Shown piece by piece: positions 60,830-64,000 of a stretch of 64,000 nucleotides of DNA. The first letter of the stretch is position 1, and each line of letters begins with the position of its first letter. Source of the stretch: Gillisia sp. CAL575 (GTDB lineage: Bacteria; Bacteroidota; Bacteroidia; Flavobacteriales; Flavobacteriaceae); NCBI RefSeq assembly GCF_000403785.1, contig NZ_APHJ01000019.1, forward strand, positions 186,001-250,000, given 5' to 3'. A program made the translations under genes and the position numbers. Below the pieces are notes generated by a model. That model was not told the DNA's origin. It saw nothing but the letters and a program-made list of their open reading frames with translations, and searched no databases.

Positions 60830-62746
60830 ATGGCAAATACTGCACCTCCTGCAAATCAAAAGGAATTATTCGGACATCCTATAGGATTGTATATTTTATT
60901 CTTCACAGAAATGTGGGAACGATTTTCCTATTATGGAATGCGCGCAATTCTTGTGCTTTATCTTGTAAGTGCAACAACTGGTGGTAATGCTGGTTTAGGT
61001 TGGACTTCTACAGAAGCGCTTGCGCTTTACGGTTGGTACACAATGTTGGTGTATGTTGTTTCTATTCCTGGAGGTATTTTAGCCGATAAGGTTTTTGGTC
61101 AGAAGAAGGCAGTTTTAATTGGTGGTATTATTTTGGTTTGTGGTCACGGAATCCTTGCGGTAGAGGAAATGTGGGCGTTTTATACTGGTCTTGGTTTAAT
61201 TATAGCTGGGGTTGGTTTATTAAAGCCGAACATTTCTACTATGGTAGGTGGCCTTTATAGAGAGGGTGATATTAGACGTGATAAAGGTTTTACCATTTTC
61301 TACATTGGTATTAACCTTGGAGCTTTTCTTTCCAGTTTAATCGTAGGTTATGTAGGAGAAAATATTGGATGGCATTATGGCTTTGGACTTGCAGGGATTG
61401 CAATGGCATTAGGTCTTATAGTATATCTTTGGGGTCAAAAATATCTGACTAATGTTGGTAACCTTCTTTCTAAAGTTGAAAGAAATGAAGGAGCTTCATT
61501 AGGTGACTTATTTGGTGATCTACTAAAATCTCCTACGCAGTTAATCATCTCGATTATCTTATTAGGAGCATCTATTTATGGTTGGATATCTTGGGGATTT
61601 GGATGGGGACTTTTATTTATATTCTTAACGCTAGTAGTAGCAATGATGCTCATGGTTTATAAAGACCTTACCACTCAGGTAATGAAGGATAGGTATGTGG
61701 TTATGCTACTTTCTTTTACTTTGGTAATTGTTTTCTGGGGGGCTTTCGAGCAAGCCGGTGGTTTAATGAATATTTATGCCTTAGATAAGACAGACAGAAT
61801 TTTACCTTTTAGCTTACCCTTAATAGGAAATGAAGTACCTGCTTCCTTTTTTCAATCTCTAAATGCTTTATTTATAATATTGTTTGGTGTGATCGTCGCT
61901 AATTTTTGGGCAAAGCGAAAACTTAAAAACAAAGAAGCTTCTTCCATTTTCAAAATGGCAACAGGGGTAATTATTATGGGGCTTGGGTTTGTATTTATGG
62001 CCGCTGCATCTAAAGAATATGCATCTAATGGAGCTGCAGCAATGTATTGGCTTGTATTAGCATACTTACTTCATACTATTGGAGAACTTTGTTCTTCCCC
62101 AGTTGCATTATCATTCATTACTAAACTTGCGCCAGTGAGATATGCCTCCTTGATGATGGGGGTTTATTTTGCAGCTACTGGTTTAGGAAATAAAGTTGCA
62201 GGGGTGATAGGTGAATTTTCACAAGGAGAACCTACAAGTGTAGAATTAATTGCAAGTAGCGGAGAATTAACTCCGTTCTTAAATGCCAAAGATAGTATCC
62301 TAGAAAACAGGAAGAATTTTGAGATTAAAACTAAAATATATCCAGAAAATGGAGAGTTTAAAGCAATAGATCTCAATACGAATGAGTCGGTTTTAGACTT
62401 AGTGAAATTTGAAAATGAGAATGGGGAAAGTGAGATCGTAAATCTTTTAAATGAAGAGAACGTAACTAAAGAGAACCCTTACATTGCTGTTTTTAGCTTC
62501 AGAAATAACGATGAGGAATTAACAAATGAAGAATTAGATTATTCTGGAATTGTAATAATTGATGAAGTTCAAACACAAACCGAATTTAAAACCTTCGTAG
62601 GAATAACTATTTTTACCGTACTCTTTGCGTCACTTGTGTTATTGATGCTAAAACCTCTTAAGAGATTGACTCATGGAGCAGAAGATACTGAAAAAGAAAT
62701 ACCAGAACAGGAGCAGTATGATCTTGGTGAAAAAGATTTTAATTAA
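60830..62746 (+). CDS. POT family peptide transporter, long form
   Basis: Proton-coupled di/tripeptide symporter of the MFS, 638 residues. POT marks: FFTEMWERFSYYGMRAILVLYL (26-47, in parts), the E-x-x-E-R-like first helix, GGILADKVFGQ, LKPNISTMVGGLY, and FWGAFEQAGG. There are about fourteen helices. Between the last two, about residues 475-590, lies a soluble insertion rich in Glu and Asn (ENGEFKAIDLNTNESVLDL, NNDEELTNEELDYSG). It is absent from short transporters and is probably periplasmic. Part of the DPP IV operon. Confidence 0.9.
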   Translation: MANTAPPANQKELFGHPIGLYILFFTEMWERFSYYGMRAILVLYLVSATTGGNAGLGWTSTEALALYGWYTMLVYVVSIPGGILADKVFGQKKAVLIGGIILVCGHGILAVEEMWAFYTGLGLIIAGVGLLKPNISTMVGGLYREGDIRRDKGFTIFYIGINLGAFLSSLIVGYVGENIGWHYGFGLAGIAMALGLIVYLWGQKYLTNVGNLLSKVERNEGASLGDLFGDLLKSPTQLIISIILLGASIYGWISWGFGWGLLFIFLTLVVAMMLMVYKDLTTQVMKDRYVVMLLSFTLVIVFWGAFEQAGGLMNIYALDKTDRILPFSLPLIGNEVPASFFQSLNALFIILFGVIVANFWAKRKLKNKEASSIFKMATGVIIMGLGFVFMAAASKEYASNGAAAMYWLVLAYLLHTIGELCSSPVALSFITKLAPVRYASLMMGVYFAATGLGNKVAGVIGEFSQGEPTSVELIASSGELTPFLNAKDSILENRKNFEIKTKIYPENGEFKAIDLNTNESVLDLVKFENENGESEIVNLLNEENVTKENPYIAVFSFRNNDEELTNEELDYSGIVIIDEVQTQTEFKTFVGITIFTVLFASLVLLMLKPLKRLTHGAEDTEKEIPEQEQYDLGEKDFN

Positions 62747-62754
62747 GTATTCTC

Positions 62755-64000
62755 ATGGCTGTAGATAAAGCATCCTCTGATAATTTTTTTAAGTCTAATG
62801 TAATAGGACATCCATCTGGATTATTTGTTTTGTTCTTCACTGAAATGTGGGAGCGTTTCTCTTATTATGGAATGCGTGCACTATTGGTGCTTTTTTTGAC
62901 ATCAGCTTTATTTAATGAGGGTTGGGCCTGGCCACGAGAGCATGCACTTGCGTTATATGGAACCTATACTTCTTTGGTGTATTTGACACCTATTTTAGGA
63001 GGATTCCTGGCAGATAAATATCTTGGCTACCGGAATGCGGTCGTAATTGGTGCTTTTCTAATGACTGTGGGTCATGCAAGTATGGCATTGGATACTGAAT
63101 TTATGTTATATGTGGGTTTATTCTTTTTAATATTAGGGAATGGATTCTTTAAGCCTAACATGACTTCTATTATCTCTCATATGTACGAAGGTTATGAAGA
63201 AAAGAAGGATGGAGCATTCACCATTTATTATATGGGTGTTAATGCAGGAGCTTTCTTAGGAATCTTGCTATGTGGTTATGTAGGTGAACAAATTGGATGG
63301 CATTGGGGCTTTGGTCTTGCAGGGATCTTTATGTTCTTAGGTCTATTACAGTTTTATTTTGCTCAAAATATTTTTGGTGAAGTAGGTAAGAAACCCGTTA
63401 AGGGAGCAGAAGAGGTAAGCATAGATAAAACTGTAGATAAGTTAAATCCATTTACATTATTTGATAAAGCATTTATAATAATAAGTGCGGTAATAGGTTT
63501 GGTTTGGATTATTAACGATCCGATGTCTAAAATTGGAGGCACTAACGTATTTGATTTTACCGTGGCAGGGATGGACGGGTCTAATTTTATGATCTTATTC
63601 GCTCTTATTATTTTTATAATACTTTTGGTTTCCAGAATTATTAGGTACAGCCCAATAGTTCGTGATAAAATGATTGCTGTTTCCATCTTTGCCTTTTTTA
63701 CTGTTTTCTTTTGGGCAGCTTTTGAACAAGCTGGTGGTTCTATGACGATTTTTGCAGGAGATTATACAGACAGAGTGCTGGATGGAGGATCTGCAAATAT
63801 CTTTAGAGTTGTAAATACCTTGATCACGATTATTCCATTAGGAATAATTACTTGGGTGCTCTTTAAACTTTTTCAACAGACTTTTAAAAAGTATGCATTA
63901 TCAAATGTGTTTTTAGGAACTAGTTTTCTAATTATATGGGTGCTTGTTGGATTTATGCTTTACAACCAATATCTTCAAGAAAACCCTGAAGTTCCGGCAT
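62755..64000 (+). CDS. POT family peptide transporter, runs off window end
   Basis: Start ATG 8 bases after the previous stop. At least 415 residues are visible, with the same POT motifs: FFTEMWERFSYYGMRALLVLFL in parts, GGFLADKYLGYRN, FKPNMTSIISHMYE, and FFWAAFEQAGG. It is a tandem paralogue of the upstream transporter and likely differs in substrate or affinity. The 3' end lies beyond the window. The frame is open to base 64000. Confidence 0.92.
   Translation, partial: MAVDKASSDNFFKSNVIGHPSGLFVLFFTEMWERFSYYGMRALLVLFLTSALFNEGWAWPREHALALYGTYTSLVYLTPILGGFLADKYLGYRNAVVIGAFLMTVGHASMALDTEFMLYVGLFFLILGNGFFKPNMTSIISHMYEGYEEKKDGAFTIYYMGVNAGAFLGILLCGYVGEQIGWHWGFGLAGIFMFLGLLQFYFAQNIFGEVGKKPVKGAEEVSIDKTVDKLNPFTLFDKAFIIISAVIGLVWIINDPMSKIGGTNVFDFTVAGMDGSNFMILFALIIFIILLVSRIIRYSPIVRDKMIAVSIFAFFTVFFWAAFEQAGGSMTIFAGDYTDRVLDGGSANIFRVVNTLITIIPLGIITWVLFKLFQQTFKKYALSNVFLGTSFLIIWVLVGFMLYNQYLQENPEVPA

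Noticed and set aside
63363-63686. Minus-strand frame in the last transporter
   Set aside because: It is opposite the open frame of a clear POT transporter with all its motifs.
1-64000. CRISPR array, prophage, insertion sequence or origin
   Set aside because: No regularly spaced repeats, integrase, transposase, phage genes or DnaA-box cluster were found by reading.

Overview
The window is a low-GC (roughly one third G+C by eye), densely packed chromosomal segment from a member of the Bacteroidetes, most likely a marine Flavobacteriaceae of the Gramella / Salegentibacter / Zunongwangia kind. The assignment rests on gene content (mevalonate isoprenoid route, arsenosugar genes, fasciclin lipoprotein, DUF885 and M56 peptidases, DPP IV next to POT transporters, LVIVD-repeat lipoproteins) and on many promoters carrying the Bacteroidetes -7 box TAnnTTTG. 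Ribosome binding sites are weak throughout. I see no prophage, insertion sequence, CRISPR array, rRNA or origin.

Layout. 0-2.3 kb: arginine decarboxylase and agmatinase (cut by the window edge), the arginine-to-putrescine route. 2.6-6.6 kb: leftward run mvaD, mevalonate kinase, UbiA prenyltransferase, rRNA pseudouridine synthase. 6.7-16 kb: housekeeping and stress genes (TspO, BaiN-like flavoprotein, glycerophosphodiesterase, SDR, DUF421, a frame-disrupted SemiSWEET, PaiB and DUF1989, TerC, small lipoproteins). 16-25.7 kb: secreted proteins, LVIVD pair, tRNA-Leu, M20 dipeptidase, PhnA, a BlaI/M56 sensor pair with a readable operator-promoter, and a DUF885 protein. 25.8-29.4 kb: an envelope glycosyltransferase operon. 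29.7-34.6 kb: outer-membrane barrel plus fasciclin lipoprotein, convergent with a membrane polyferredoxin and its FAD partner. 34.7-42.6 kb: DUF547, glycosidase and the arsenosugar cluster (two glycosyltransferases, DUF547, ArsM, purine nucleoside phosphorylase, rhodanese, ArsS, CMD-like protein). 43.3-47.1 kb: AraC regulator, PAS histidine kinase and receiver. 47.5-55.3 kb: tRNA-Phe, then coaX, barrel, TPR protein, lptC, small membrane protein, CorC-like protein and periplasmic PPIase (envelope biogenesis). 56.2-58.4 kb: a second mevalonate locus (HMG-CoA reductase and a GYDIA-type GHMP kinase). 58.6-64 kb: DPP IV followed by two POT peptide transporters, a peptide-uptake operon.

How they work together. 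The two mevalonate loci supply HMG-CoA reductase, mevalonate kinase, diphosphomevalonate decarboxylase and a good candidate for the phosphomevalonate kinase step; the UbiA protein is a plausible consumer of the polyprenyl product. The arsenosugar cluster holds the methyltransferase, radical SAM enzyme, nucleoside phosphorylase and glycosyltransferases expected for turning arsenite into ribosylated arsenicals, without an ArsR or arsenite pump in view. Points most worth a second look: a perfect intrinsic-terminator hairpin inside the lptC signal-peptide codons, a SemiSWEET gene with no usable start, BlaI-type operators lying on both promoter elements, and a multi-repeat control region between the arsenosugar operon and the AraC gene.
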